A stretch of 64,000 bases of DNA from Silvania confinis (GTDB lineage Bacteria > Pseudomonadota > Gammaproteobacteria > Enterobacterales > Enterobacteriaceae), in assembly GCF_025564085.1 (NCBI RefSeq), contig NZ_JAMGZJ010000078.1, forward strand, positions 310,001-374,000, given 5' to 3'. Both the position numbers and the translations under genes were made by a program. This document shows, piece by piece, positions 54,522-64,000 of the stretch. Each line of letters begins with the position of its first letter. The stretch's first letter is position 1. The notes below the pieces were generated by a model. It had not been told where the DNA came from. It made no database searches and saw only the letters and a list, made by a program, of their open reading frames with translations.

Positions 54522-56270
54522 ATGCATAACGACAAAGATCTTTCCACGTGGCAGACCTTCCGGCGACTCTGGCCGGTGATTGTTCCTTACAGAACGGGGC
54601 TTATCGTGGCAGCCGTAGCGTTAGTCCTGAACGCAGCCAGCGATACCTTCATGTTATCGCTCCTCAAACCGTTACTGGATGATGGTTTTGGTAAAACGGA
54701 TCGCTCGGTATTGCTTTGGATGCCTCTGGTGGTTATTGGTCTGATGGTCGTTCGCGGCATCACCAGCTACATTTCCAGCTATTGCCTCTCCTGGGTTTCG
54801 GGCAAAGTGGTGATGACTATTCGTCGCCGCCTGTTCAGCCATATGATGGGCATGCCTGTCGCTTTCTTCGATAAGCAGTCAACCGGGACCTTACTGTCGC
54901 GTATTACTTACGATTCCGAGCAGGTGGCTGCGTCGTCATCTAATGCGCTGATTACCGTGGTACGTGAAGGGGCTTCCATCATTGGCCTGTTCATTCTGAT
55001 GTTCTGGTACAGCTGGCAGCTGTCGCTGATCCTTATCGTGCTGGCCCCGGTGGTGTCGATTGCTATTCGCGTGGTCTCCAGGCGTTTTCGTAACATCAGT
55101 AAGAACATGCAGAATACGATGGGGCAGGTGACCACCAGCGCCGAGCAGATGCTGAAAGGGCACAAAGAAGTGCTGATTTTTGGTGGCCAGGAAGTTGAAA
55201 CTCAACGCTTCGATAAGGTCAGCAACAAAATGCGTCTGCAGGGTATGAAGCTGGTTTCAGCCTCTTCTATCTCTGACCCGATCATTCAGCTTATCGCCTC
55301 CCTGGCGCTGGCGTTTGTGCTTTATGCTGCCAGCTTCCCAAGCGTCATGGAAACCTTAACCGCCGGTACCATCACCGTCGTCTTCTCGTCCATGATCGCA
55401 CTGATGCGCCCGCTGAAGTCGCTGACCAACGTGAATGCCCAGTTCCAGCGTGGGATGGCAGCCTGCCAGACGCTGTTCGCGATCCTCGATTCCGAGCAGG
55501 AAAAAGATGACGGTAAACGCGTGATTGAGCGTGCAACCGGTGATATCGAATTCCGCAACGTGACCTTTACCTACCCTGGCCGCGACACCCCTGCGCTGCG
55601 CAACATCAACCTGACCATTCCGGCAGGGAAAACTGTCGCGCTGGTGGGCCGTTCGGGCTCGGGTAAATCCACTATCGCCAGCCTGATCACCCGTTTCTAC
55701 GACATTGACGAAGGTCAGATCCTGATCGACGGACACGACTTGCGTGAATATTCCCTGCGGTCGCTGCGTAATCAGGTCGCACTGGTGTCTCAGAATGTGC
55801 ATCTGTTCAATGATACGGTTGCCAATAACATCGCCTACGCCCGTACGGAAGAGTACAGCCGCGAGCAGATCGAAAATGCCGCGCGGATGGCCTATGCGAT
55901 GGACTTTATTAATAAGATGGATAACGGCCTGGACACCCTGGTGGGTGAGAATGGCGTGCTGCTTTCCGGCGGTCAGCGTCAGCGTATCGCCATTGCGCGC
56001 GCACTGCTGCGTGACAGCCCGATCCTGATCCTTGATGAAGCCACCTCTGCGCTGGATACCGAATCTGAACGTGCGATCCAATCCGCTCTGGACGAACTAC
56101 AAAAGAACCGCACTTCACTGGTCATTGCGCACCGCCTGTCGACAATCGAAAAAGCCGACGAAATTGTGGTGGTGGAAGATGGTTATATCGTCGAACGGGG
56201 CAGCCATGAGGATCTGCTGGCCCATCGCGGTGTATATGCGCAGCTTCATAAGATGCAGTTTGGCGAATGA
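54522..56270 (+). CDS. msbA: Lipid A export ATP-binding/permease MsbA
   Basis: Essential homodimeric ABC flippase moving core-lipid A across the inner membrane. The 582 residues match E. coli. Six membrane helices (about 25-320) precede a nucleotide-binding domain with Walker [10 protein letters not shown] (near 376), signature LSGGQRQR and Walker [13 protein letters not shown]. It overlaps lpxK by 4 bp. Confidence 0.99.
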   Translation: MHNDKDLSTWQTFRRLWPVIVPYRTGLIVAAVALVLNAASDTFMLSLLKPLLDDGFGKTDRSVLLWMPLVVIGLMVVRGITSYISSYCLSWVSGKVVMTIRRRLFSHMMGMPVAFFDKQSTGTLLSRITYDSEQVAASSSNALITVVREGASIIGLFILMFWYSWQLSLILIVLAPVVSIAIRVVSRRFRNISKNMQNTMGQVTTSAEQMLKGHKEVLIFGGQEVETQRFDKVSNKMRLQGMKLVSASSISDPIIQLIASLALAFVLYAASFPSVMETLTAGTITVVFSSMIALMRPLKSLTNVNAQFQRGMAACQTLFAILDSEQEKDDGKRVIERATGDIEFRNVTFTYPGRDTPALRNINLTIPAGKTVALVGRSGSGKSTIASLITRFYDIDEGQILIDGHDLREYSLRSLRNQVALVSQNVHLFNDTVANNIAYARTEEYSREQIENAARMAYAMDFINKMDNGLDTLVGENGVLLSGGQRQRIAIARALLRDSPILILDEATSALDTESERAIQSALDELQKNRTSLVIAHRLSTIEKADEIVVVEDGYIVERGSHEDLLAHRGVYAQLHKMQFGE

Positions 56271-57271
56271 TTGCCCGCATCTGGTCCGGTGAGTCTCCGC
56301 TCTGGCTGCTGCTGTTGCCGCTCTCCTGGCTGTATGGCCTGGTCAGCGGCTTGATCCGCCTCAGCTATAAAGTGGGGATCAAGCGGGCCTGGCGTGCACC
56401 GGTGCCGGTCGTGGTGGTGGGTAATCTTACCGCAGGCGGTAACGGTAAAACGCCGGTGGTGATTTGGCTGGTAGAACAGTTGCAAAAGCGCGGAATTCGC
56501 GTGGGAGTGGTCTCACGCGGGTACGGCGGTAAGGCGGATAAATATCCGCTGCTGCTAACTGCGGATACCACCACGGCACAGGCGGGGGACGAGCCGGTAC
56601 TGATCTTTCAGCGCACGGGTGCGCCCGTCGCAGTTTCCCCCGTGCGCAGCGAAGCGGTACAGGCGTTGTTGACGCAGGCGCAGGTGCAAATCGTCATTAC
56701 TGATGACGGCCTGCAGCACTACGCGCTGGCGCGGGACAAAGAGATTGTGGTGATTGATGGTGTGCGTCGCTTCGGCAATGGCTGGTGGCTACCTGCTGGT
56801 CCCATGCGTGAGCGCGCTGCCCGTCTGCGTTCCGTCGATGCCATTATTGTTAACGGCGGCACGGCGCAGCCGGGGGAAATCCCGATGCAGCTGCGTCCAT
56901 CGCAGGCCGTCAATCTGCTGACCGGCGAACGCCGGGACGTTACGCAACTGAATAATCTGGTGGCGATGGCCGGTATTGGCCATCCACCGCGCTTTTTTAG
57001 CACGCTGGAAGTCTGTGGGGCCCGGCTAATTAACACGATTGCACTGGCCGATCATCAGGCGCTGAGCCTGGAACAGGTTTCGGCATTAACTGAGCCGGGT
57101 CAGACGCTGATCATGACCGAAAAAGATGCGGTGAAGTGCCGGACATTTGCCCGCGAGAGCTGGTGGTATCTGCCGGTTGACGCCCAACTGCAGGGCGAAC
57201 AGCCAGAAATACTCCTCCAGGAACTGATTGCGCTGGTGGGGCAGGTCGATAAGGTTTCCCCCGCGCACTAA
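56267..57271 (+). CDS. lpxK: Tetraacyldisaccharide 4'-kinase LpxK
   Basis: Phosphorylates the 4' position of the lipid A disaccharide, giving lipid IVA. The protein has 334 residues against 328 in E. coli. An N-terminal membrane helix is followed by the P-loop [11 protein letters not shown] (near 48-58) and the VSRGYGGK segment. The ATGA overlap with msbA couples synthesis with export. Confidence 0.98.
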   Translation: MIARIWSGESPLWLLLLPLSWLYGLVSGLIRLSYKVGIKRAWRAPVPVVVVGNLTAGGNGKTPVVIWLVEQLQKRGIRVGVVSRGYGGKADKYPLLLTADTTTAQAGDEPVLIFQRTGAPVAVSPVRSEAVQALLTQAQVQIVITDDGLQHYALARDKEIVVIDGVRRFGNGWWLPAGPMRERAARLRSVDAIIVNGGTAQPGEIPMQLRPSQAVNLLTGERRDVTQLNNLVAMAGIGHPPRFFSTLEVCGARLINTIALADHQALSLEQVSALTEPGQTLIMTEKDAVKCRTFARESWWYLPVDAQLQGEQPEILLQELIALVGQVDKVSPAH

Positions 57272-57286
57272 CTGACAGGAACAGGC

Positions 57287-58516
57287 ATGGCTTTACCGCA
57301 ACTCACGCTTAAGGCCGCACGTCATCTCCATCTTGCCGCACAGGGGCTGTTAAAAAAGCCCCGTCGCCGCGCCCGGCCCGCCGATATTCTTCCCACCATC
57401 CAGCGCATGTCGCTGCTGCAAATTGACACCATCAATATTGTCGCCCGCAGTCCGTATCTGGTGCTGTTTAGCCGGCTTGGCCACTATCAGCCCGAGTGGC
57501 TGGATAATGCCCTTCGCCACGGGGAACTGATGGAATACTGGGCGCACGAAGCCTGCTTCCTGCCGCGCAGCGATTTTGCGCTGGTGCGCCACAGAATGCT
57601 CTCCCCGGATAACATGGGCTGGAAATACCGCCAGGCGTGGATGCAGGAACATGCGGTGGAGATTGATCGACTGATCGCGCATATCCAGCACCATGGCCCT
57701 GTCCGTTCCGCCGATTTTGCCCATCCTCAAAAAGGGACCAGCGGCTGGTGGGAATGGAAGCCGCATAAACGCCACCTCGAAGGGCTTTTTACCGCCGGTA
57801 AAGTGATGGTCGTCGAACGGCGTAATTTTCAGCGCGTTTACGATCTCACGCACCGGGTCATGCCTGAATGGGACGACAGCCTGGATACGCTGACCCAGGC
57901 GGCGGCAGAAGAGATGATGCTGGAAAACAGCGCCCGCAGTCTGGGCATTTTCCGCCCGCAGTGGTTAGCCGATTATTACCGCTTACGTCAGCCTGCGTTG
58001 GCAGTGCTGCTTGAGCGCTGGCAGACGCAGCAGCGGGTGGTTCGCGTTGAGGTCGAGACCCTGGGTGAGATGTGGCTGCATACCGATCTGCTTGTGCTGC
58101 TGGCAGAGGCGCAGGAAGGCAAACTCACCGCCAGCCACAGCGCGGTGCTCTCGCCGTTTGATCCGGTGGTCTGGGATCGCAAGCGTGCGGAGCAGCTGTT
58201 TAACTTCAGCTATCGGCTGGAATGCTACACCCCGGCACCGAAGCGTCAGTACGGTTATTTCGTCCTGCCGCTGCTGCATAAAGGTCAGTTGGTAGGAAGA
58301 ATGGATGCCAAAATGCACCGCAAAAATGGCGAGCTGGAAATTATTGCCTTGTACCTGGAAGAGGGTGTGAAGGTCAGCGCCGGGCTGGAAAAAGGGCTCT
58401 ACAGCGCGATAAGCGATTTTGCGGGCTGGCAGGGGGCAGCACAGATCCGCCTGGGACATCTTCCTGACGCACTTTTCGCCACCTGTCGACAGGGCTGGGA
58501 AATAGGCGCGGCCTGA
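57287..58516 (+). CDS. ycaQ: YcaQ, DNA interstrand crosslink glycosylase
   Basis: HTH_42 family DNA glycosylase that, in E. coli, unhooks interstrand crosslinks from nitrogen mustards (the AlkX/YcaQ class). Its 409 residues are one shorter than in E. coli. The winged-helix region begins near residue 33 (LLQIDTINIVARSPYLVLFSRLG). A Q-x-D type catalytic motif is expected in LQIDT (QID, near 43-45). It lies between lpxK and ycaR, and may be transcribed with them. Confidence 0.95.
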   Translation: MALPQLTLKAARHLHLAAQGLLKKPRRRARPADILPTIQRMSLLQIDTINIVARSPYLVLFSRLGHYQPEWLDNALRHGELMEYWAHEACFLPRSDFALVRHRMLSPDNMGWKYRQAWMQEHAVEIDRLIAHIQHHGPVRSADFAHPQKGTSGWWEWKPHKRHLEGLFTAGKVMVVERRNFQRVYDLTHRVMPEWDDSLDTLTQAAAEEMMLENSARSLGIFRPQWLADYYRLRQPALAVLLERWQTQQRVVRVEVETLGEMWLHTDLLVLLAEAQEGKLTASHSAVLSPFDPVVWDRKRAEQLFNFSYRLECYTPAPKRQYGYFVLPLLHKGQLVGRMDAKMHRKNGELEIIALYLEEGVKVSAGLEKGLYSAISDFAGWQGAAQIRLGHLPDALFATCRQGWEIGAA

Positions 58517-58561
58517 AAAAGGAATATGGTAAACTTGAATCATTATTTGTACGGAGGAACT

Positions 58562-59487
<926 letters not shown>

Positions 59488-59495
59488 TCCCCGCT

Positions 59496-59521
59496 ATCCC
59501 CTCCGCTGAGGGGATTTTTTT
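59496..59521 (+). terminator. Intrinsic terminator after kdsB
   Basis: ATCCCCTC/GAGGGGAT stem with a CGCT loop and a T7 tract. Confidence 0.9.
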
Positions 59522-59613
59522 TGCCTATCTCATACAGATTCGTCTCATAAGAGTGACATCCGCCTGCCAGACGCTCATTATAAAAACAGCATTCTTAATG
59601 GGGGTAATGTCAA

Positions 59614-60507
59614 ATGGAACAGCTGCGAGTCGAGCTCAGCCATCTGCTGGGCGAAAAACTGAGCCGTGTGGAATGTGTGCATGAAAAGGCCGATACCACG
59701 CTGTGGTCGTTATACGACAGTCAGGGAAACCCCATGCCGCTGCTGGCGCGAAGCTTCTCGACACCGGATGTTGCCCGACAGCTGGCGTGGAAAATCTCGA
59801 TGCTTGCCCGTAGCGGCACGGTAAGAATGCCAACCGTGTACGGTGTGATGACTCATGAAGAGCATCCCGGTCCTGACGTGTTGCTGATTGAGCGCCTGCG
59901 CGGCGTCTCAGTTGAAGCGCCGGCGCGCACCCCGGATCGCTGGGCGCAGCTAAAAGATCAGATTGTCGAGTCTCTGCTGGCCTGGCATCGGATGGACAGC
60001 GGTGGGCTGGTGGGGGCCGTGGATAACACCCAGGAGAATCTCTGGCCGCTCTGGTATCGCCAGCGAGTGGAAGTGCTGTGGGGAACCCTCAATCAGTACC
60101 GCAATACTGGCCTGACCATGCAGGACAAACGGATCCTGTTTCGCACCCGAGAGTGCCTGCCCGCGTTGTTCGAGGGGTTTAACGATAACAGCGTGCTGAT
60201 CCACGGCAGCTTCACCTTACGCAGTATGCTCAAAGATCCGCGTAGCGATCAGCTGCTGGCGATGGTGGGCCCAGGGGTGATGTTATGGGCCCCGCGTGAG
60301 TATGAACTGTTTCGCCTGAGTGAGAGTGGACTGGCGGAGGATTTGCTCTGGCACTATTTACAGCGCGCGCCGGTTTCAGAATCGTTCCTCTGGCGGCGCT
60401 GGCTATACCTGCTGTGGGATGAAGTGGCCCAGTTAGTGAATACCGGGCGTTTTAACCGGGCCAACTTCGATCTGGCGTCGAAATCACTGCTCCCCTGGCT
60501 CGTCTGA
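59614..60507 (+). CDS. ycbJ: YcbJ, phosphotransferase-like protein
   Basis: Conserved 297-residue protein with a weak kinase/aminoglycoside-phosphotransferase-like fold: VLIHGSFTLRSMLKD (near 197) replaces the usual catalytic HGD loop and lacks the Asp, so activity is uncertain. The length matches E. coli. It converges with elyC, and their 3' ends overlap by 24 bp. Confidence 0.92.
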   Translation: MEQLRVELSHLLGEKLSRVECVHEKADTTLWSLYDSQGNPMPLLARSFSTPDVARQLAWKISMLARSGTVRMPTVYGVMTHEEHPGPDVLLIERLRGVSVEAPARTPDRWAQLKDQIVESLLAWHRMDSGGLVGAVDNTQENLWPLWYRQRVEVLWGTLNQYRNTGLTMQDKRILFRTRECLPALFEGFNDNSVLIHGSFTLRSMLKDPRSDQLLAMVGPGVMLWAPREYELFRLSESGLAEDLLWHYLQRAPVSESFLWRRWLYLLWDEVAQLVNTGRFNRANFDLASKSLLPWLV

Positions 60508-61263
60508 GGGGCCTTTCAGCCACTGCCAGACGCGTCCGAGCGTCTCGTACCCCACGCGATCGCTGTGCATCAGCCATACCGGGGACGGAATAATCCGTTC
60601 CCAGGGGTTGAGCGGCGCGGTGATGGCCAGCTGATTGGCGGGCGCAGGTAACGGGTGTAAGCCTGCCTGCTCAAAGAAGATCATCGCCCGCGGCAGATGT
60701 GAGGCCGATGTCACCAACAGGAACGGCGCGTCACCAATGGCCTGCTTCACCGCTGCGGCTTCCTCTTCGGTATCTTTTGGGCTGTCGAGGGTAATGATCA
60801 CCTCAGGCGGAACCCCCAGCGACTGGGCCACGCGCGCCCCGGCTTCTGCGGTACTCACCGGATTGGTTTTTGCCGCCGCACCCGTGAAGATCATCTTCGA
60901 CCCCGGATTGGCGAGCCACAGCCGGATGCCTTCATTGAGACGCGGCAGGCTGTTGTTAATCAGGTTTGAGCTTGGCGCCCACTGCGGATCCCAGGTATAG
61001 CCCCCGCCAAGCACCACAATGTACGCCACCTTCTGATTTCCCTGCCAGGTCGGGTACTTATCTTCAATCGGGCGCAACAACCCGTCGGCGACCGGTTGCA
61101 GGCTCAGCAACAGCAGTATCAGCCAGCCTGCGCTGGTGATGATTCTACCGGTTTTCTGAAAGCGGCTGAACCAAAGCAACCCCAGGCCCAGCGCGATAAA
61201 CAGCAGCAGGAGAGGGAGAGGCAGCATCATGCCGCCAATATATTTTTTTAGGGTAAAAAGCAT
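60484..61263 (-). CDS. elyC: ElyC, envelope biogenesis factor (DUF218)
   Basis: Inner-membrane DUF218 protein needed in E. coli for normal peptidoglycan synthesis at low temperature. The 259 residues match E. coli. Two N-terminal membrane helices (about 10-60) are followed by the DUF218 fold with VVLGGGYTWDPQWAPSSN, DSPKDTEEEAAAV and VTSASHLPRAMIFF. It is transcribed away from cmoM and overlaps the end of ycbJ. Confidence 0.96.
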   Translation of the reverse strand: MLFTLKKYIGGMMLPLPLLLLFIALGLGLLWFSRFQKTGRIITSAGWLILLLLSLQPVADGLLRPIEDKYPTWQGNQKVAYIVVLGGGYTWDPQWAPSSNLINNSLPRLNEGIRLWLANPGSKMIFTGAAAKTNPVSTAEAGARVAQSLGVPPEVIITLDSPKDTEEEAAAVKQAIGDAPFLLVTSASHLPRAMIFFEQAGLHPLPAPANQLAITAPLNPWERIIPSPVWLMHSDRVGYETLGRVWQWLKGPSDEPGEQ

Positions 61264-61387
61264 CCTTCCTGGTTCCTTTTTTGAGCATACAGCTGACGAA
61301 TACTCGCGATATTACACCAGAGAGGTTCATTCTCCGCCCGGCTGTGACAAAATAGCGGTTTTGCCGTAAGTGGCTGGAGCTCTCCCA

Positions 61388-62161
61388 ATGCGGGATCGCA
61401 ATTTTGATGACATCGCGGAAAAGTTTTCCCGCAACATCTATGGCACGACCAAGGGGCAGCTGCGTCAGACGATCCTCTGGCAGGATTTGGATATCCTGCT
61501 CGCCCGCTTCGGGACGCAAAAACTGCGCGTGCTCGATGCCGGAGGCGGTGAAGGTCAAACGGCGATAAAAATGGCCCAGCTCGGTCATCATGTCATTCTG
61601 TGCGACCTGTCGGCAGAGATGATCGTCCGGGCAGAACAGGCTGCGGTAGAAAAAGGTGTGAGCGATAACATGCAATTTATACATTGCGCCGCTCAGGACA
61701 TCGCCCAACATTTGGAAAGCCCGGTTGATCTGATATTGTCTCATGCGGTGCTGGAGTGGGTGGCCGATCCGCAGGCGCTGTTGCAGACGCTGTGGTCAAT
61801 ACTGTGCCCCGGCGGCGCGCTGTCGCTGATGTTCTACAATGCTAACGGCCTGCTGATGCGTAACGTGCTGGTGGGTAATTTTGGTTATGTGCAGCAGGGT
61901 ATGTATAAAAAGAAACGGCGCACGCTTTCACCGGACTTTCCGCGCGATCCTCAGCAAGTCTATGGCTGGCTGGAGGCGATCGGCTGGCAGATTACCGGGA
62001 AAACCGGCATAAGGGTGTTTCATGATTATCTGCGTGATAAGCAAAAACAGCATGACTGTCTGGATGCCCTGACAGAAATAGAAACGCGGTATTGCCGCCA
62101 GGAGCCGTATATCAGCCTTGGCCGTTATATACACGTCACCGCGCAAAAGCCGCAAGGATAA
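61388..62161 (+). CDS. cmoM: tRNA 5-carboxymethoxyuridine methyltransferase CmoM
   Basis: SAM-dependent methyltransferase (formerly smtA) that forms mcmo5U at tRNA position 34. Its 257 residues are slightly shorter than in E. coli (261) at the C-terminus. The SAM motif I is VLDAGGGEGQTAIKMA near residue 48. The start MRDRNFDDIAEKF follows GGAG; an upstream in-frame start is rejected. It lies 3 bp before mukF; cmoM-mukF-mukE-mukB is a conserved operon. Confidence 0.97.
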   Translation: MRDRNFDDIAEKFSRNIYGTTKGQLRQTILWQDLDILLARFGTQKLRVLDAGGGEGQTAIKMAQLGHHVILCDLSAEMIVRAEQAAVEKGVSDNMQFIHCAAQDIAQHLESPVDLILSHAVLEWVADPQALLQTLWSILCPGGALSLMFYNANGLLMRNVLVGNFGYVQQGMYKKKRRTLSPDFPRDPQQVYGWLEAIGWQITGKTGIRVFHDYLRDKQKQHDCLDALTEIETRYCRQEPYISLGRYIHVTAQKPQG

Positions 62162-62164
62162 CCT

Positions 62165-63487
62165 ATGAGTGAATTTTCCCAGACAGTCCCCGAACTGGTT
62201 GCCTGGGCCCGAAAAAACGATTTCTCCCTCTCACTGCCGGTAGACAGACTCTCTTTTCTGCTGGCGGTTGCCACGCTGAACGGCGAACGGCTGGATGGAG
62301 AAATGAGCGAGGGCGAACTGGTGGATGCGTTCCGCCATGTCAGTGATGCGTTTGAGCAAACCAGCGAAACCATTAACGTGCGTGCCAATAACGCGATCAA
62401 CGATATGGTGCGTCAACGTCTGCTGAACCGCTTTACCAGCGAACTGGCGGAAGGGAATGCCATCTATCGCCTGACGCCGCTCGGTATCGGGATCACCGAC
62501 TATTACATTCGCCAGCGTGAATTCTCGACGCTGCGCCTCTCAATGCAGCTCTCGATTGTGGCGGGCGAGCTAAAGCGTGCGGCCGATGCCGCAGATGAAG
62601 GCGGCGACGAATTCCACTGGCATCGCAACGTCTATGCGCCATTGAAGTACTCGGTGGCCGAAATTTTCGACAGTATCGATCTGACTCAGCGCATCATGGA
62701 TGAGCAGCAACAGCTGGTGAAAGATGATATCGGCCAGCTGTTGAACAAAGACTGGCGCGCAGCGATTTCCAGCTGTGAAATGCTGTTATCAGAAACATCC
62801 GGAACACTGCGTGAACTGCAGGATACGCTGGAAGCTGCAGGCGATAAGCTGCAGGCTAATCTGCTGCGTATTCAGGATGCGACCTTGAGCCACGACGACC
62901 TGCATTTCGTTGACCGTCTGGTGTTCGATCTGCAAAGCAAACTCGACCGTATTATCAGTTGGGGGCAGCAGGCGATCGATCTGTGGATCGGTTACGACCG
63001 CCACGTGCACAAGTTTATCCGTACCGCGATCGATATGGATAAGAACCGCGTGTTTGCGCAGCGTTTACGCCAGTCTGTCCAGACCTACTTCGATGCGCCG
63101 TGGGCGCTGACCTACGCCAGTGCCGACCGTCTGCTCGATATGCGTGACGAAGAGATGAGCCTGCGTGACGAAGAGGTGACCGGTGAACTGCCGGAAGACC
63201 TGGAATATGAAGAATTTAACGAGATTCGGGAACAGCTCGCCGCGATGATCGAGGCGCAACTGGCGGTGTATAAAGCCCATCAGACACCGCTCGATCTCGG
63301 CCTTGTGGTACGCGACTACCTCGCGCAATACCCGCGCGCGCGACATTTCGATATCGCCCGCATTGTGGTCGATCAGGCGGTACGCCTGGGCGTCGCGCAA
63401 GCAGATTTCTCCGGCCTGCCGCCGCAATGGCAGCCGATTAACGATTACGGAGCCAAGGTACAGGCGCATGTCATTGACAAATATTGA
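62165..63487 (+). CDS. mukF: Chromosome partition protein MukF (kleisin)
   Basis: Kleisin subunit of the MukBEF condensin. The 440 residues match E. coli. There is an N-terminal winged helix (about 1-115), a helical bundle and linker, then an acidic stretch ([23 protein letters not shown], split by hydrophobic turns) and a C-terminal winged helix that binds the MukB head. It overlaps mukE by 20 bp. Confidence 0.99.
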   Translation: MSEFSQTVPELVAWARKNDFSLSLPVDRLSFLLAVATLNGERLDGEMSEGELVDAFRHVSDAFEQTSETINVRANNAINDMVRQRLLNRFTSELAEGNAIYRLTPLGIGITDYYIRQREFSTLRLSMQLSIVAGELKRAADAADEGGDEFHWHRNVYAPLKYSVAEIFDSIDLTQRIMDEQQQLVKDDIGQLLNKDWRAAISSCEMLLSETSGTLRELQDTLEAAGDKLQANLLRIQDATLSHDDLHFVDRLVFDLQSKLDRIISWGQQAIDLWIGYDRHVHKFIRTAIDMDKNRVFAQRLRQSVQTYFDAPWALTYASADRLLDMRDEEMSLRDEEVTGELPEDLEYEEFNEIREQLAAMIEAQLAVYKAHQTPLDLGLVVRDYLAQYPRARHFDIARIVVDQAVRLGVAQADFSGLPPQWQPINDYGAKVQAHVIDKY

Positions 63488-64000
63488 ACACGTGATGCCC
63501 GTTAAGCTGGCCCAGGCGCTGGCAAATCCGATCTTTCCGGCGCTGGACAGCCAGCTGCGTGCCGGTCGTCATGTCAGTCTCGACGAGCTGGATAATCACG
63601 CTTTTTTGATGGATTTTCAGGAATACCTGGAAGAGTTTTATGCCCGCTATAACGTGGAGCTGATCCGCGCCCCGGAAGGCTTCTTCTACCTGCGTCCGCG
63701 CTCCACCACGCTTATTCCGCGCTCGGTGCTTTCTGAGCTGGATATGATGGTCGGTAAGATCCTGTGCTACCTGTATCTCAGCCCCGAACGTCTGGCTAAT
63801 GAAGGCATCTTCACCCAGCAGGAGCTGTACGATGAGCTGCTATCGCTGGCGGATGAAAGCAAACTGCTGAAGCTGGTGAATAACCGCTCCACCGGTTCAG
63901 ACGTGGATCGCCAGAAGCTGCAGGATAAAGTTCGCTCTTCACTGAACCGCCTGCGCCGTCTGGGGATGGTCTGGTTTATGGGTCACGACAGCAGCAAATT
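63468..64000 (+). CDS. mukE: Chromosome partition protein MukE (3' end outside window)
   Basis: KITE-family partner of MukF. About 177 residues are visible, from [18 protein letters not shown] to GHDSSK; E. coli MukE has about 234. The ATG lies inside mukF in another frame, giving a 20-bp overlap as in E. coli. The two winged-helix domains are largely present; the C-terminal tail is outside the window. Confidence 0.97.
   Translation, partial: MSLTNIEHVMPVKLAQALANPIFPALDSQLRAGRHVSLDELDNHAFLMDFQEYLEEFYARYNVELIRAPEGFFYLRPRSTTLIPRSVLSELDMMVGKILCYLYLSPERLANEGIFTQQELYDELLSLADESKLLKLVNNRSTGSDVDRQKLQDKVRSSLNRLRRLGMVWFMGHDSSK

Overview
The window is a piece of enterobacterial chromosome. Gene content, gene order and near-identical proteins match the Escherichia coli K-12 block from ybjT to mukE (ybjT-ltaE-poxB ... 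mukF-mukE). It is not E. coli itself. A DoxX-family gene sits between poxB and hcr. The ycaC, ycaM/N/K and ycaL genes expected from K-12 are absent, and so is the serW tRNA expected between clpA and infA. I infer a member of the Enterobacteriaceae near Enterobacter, Leclercia, Lelliottia or Citrobacter; the genus cannot be fixed from this sequence alone.

Layout. 1-3427 (minus): ybjT (cut by the window edge), ltaE, poxB. 3584-4133: a DoxX membrane protein followed by a REP cluster. 4141-8683 (minus): hcr-hcp (nitrosative stress, with an NsrR-like operator), lysO (lysine export), aqpZ (water channel). 9052-14868: ybjD (OLD-like ATPase/TOPRIM), ybjX (convergent), and macAB (efflux pump). 14954-18124: cspD and the clpS-clpA protease pair. 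18125-19362: an accessory island between clpA and infA. 19363-25189 (minus): infA, aat, cydC, cydD, trxB. 25741-33606: lrp, ftsK, lolA, rarA, serS. 33814-39174: dmsABC and the transporter ycaD. 39213-45515 (minus): ycaO, focA, pflB, pflA. 45654-64000: ycaP, serC-aroA, cmk, rpsA, ihfB, ycaI, msbA-lpxK-ycaQ-ycaR-kdsB, ycbJ, elyC (minus), cmoM, mukF, mukE (cut by the window edge).

Themes. Several operons serve anaerobic or low-oxygen growth: hcp-hcr, dmsABC, focA-pflBA, and cydDC, which supports cytochrome bd assembly. FNR-like sites are visible before hcp and focA. The msbA-lpxK-kdsB cluster serves lipopolysaccharide synthesis and export. FtsK, MukF/MukE and IhfB serve chromosome segregation and architecture.

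The most interesting stretch is 18217-19328. It holds an array of GC-rich hairpins, several with AGGGA-type loops. It also holds a strong sigma-70 promoter that leads directly into an RNA folding like the C4 (phage P1/P7) and CI (phage P4) antisense RNAs. Two short segments of that RNA are exact complements of the leader and start region of the next gene, an unrecognised protein of about 139 residues. A second, imperfect copy of the target lies upstream, as in the seqA/seqC arrangement of P4 immunity. No integrase or other phage gene remains. I read this as the regulatory core of a P4-like satellite left in the serW integration slot.
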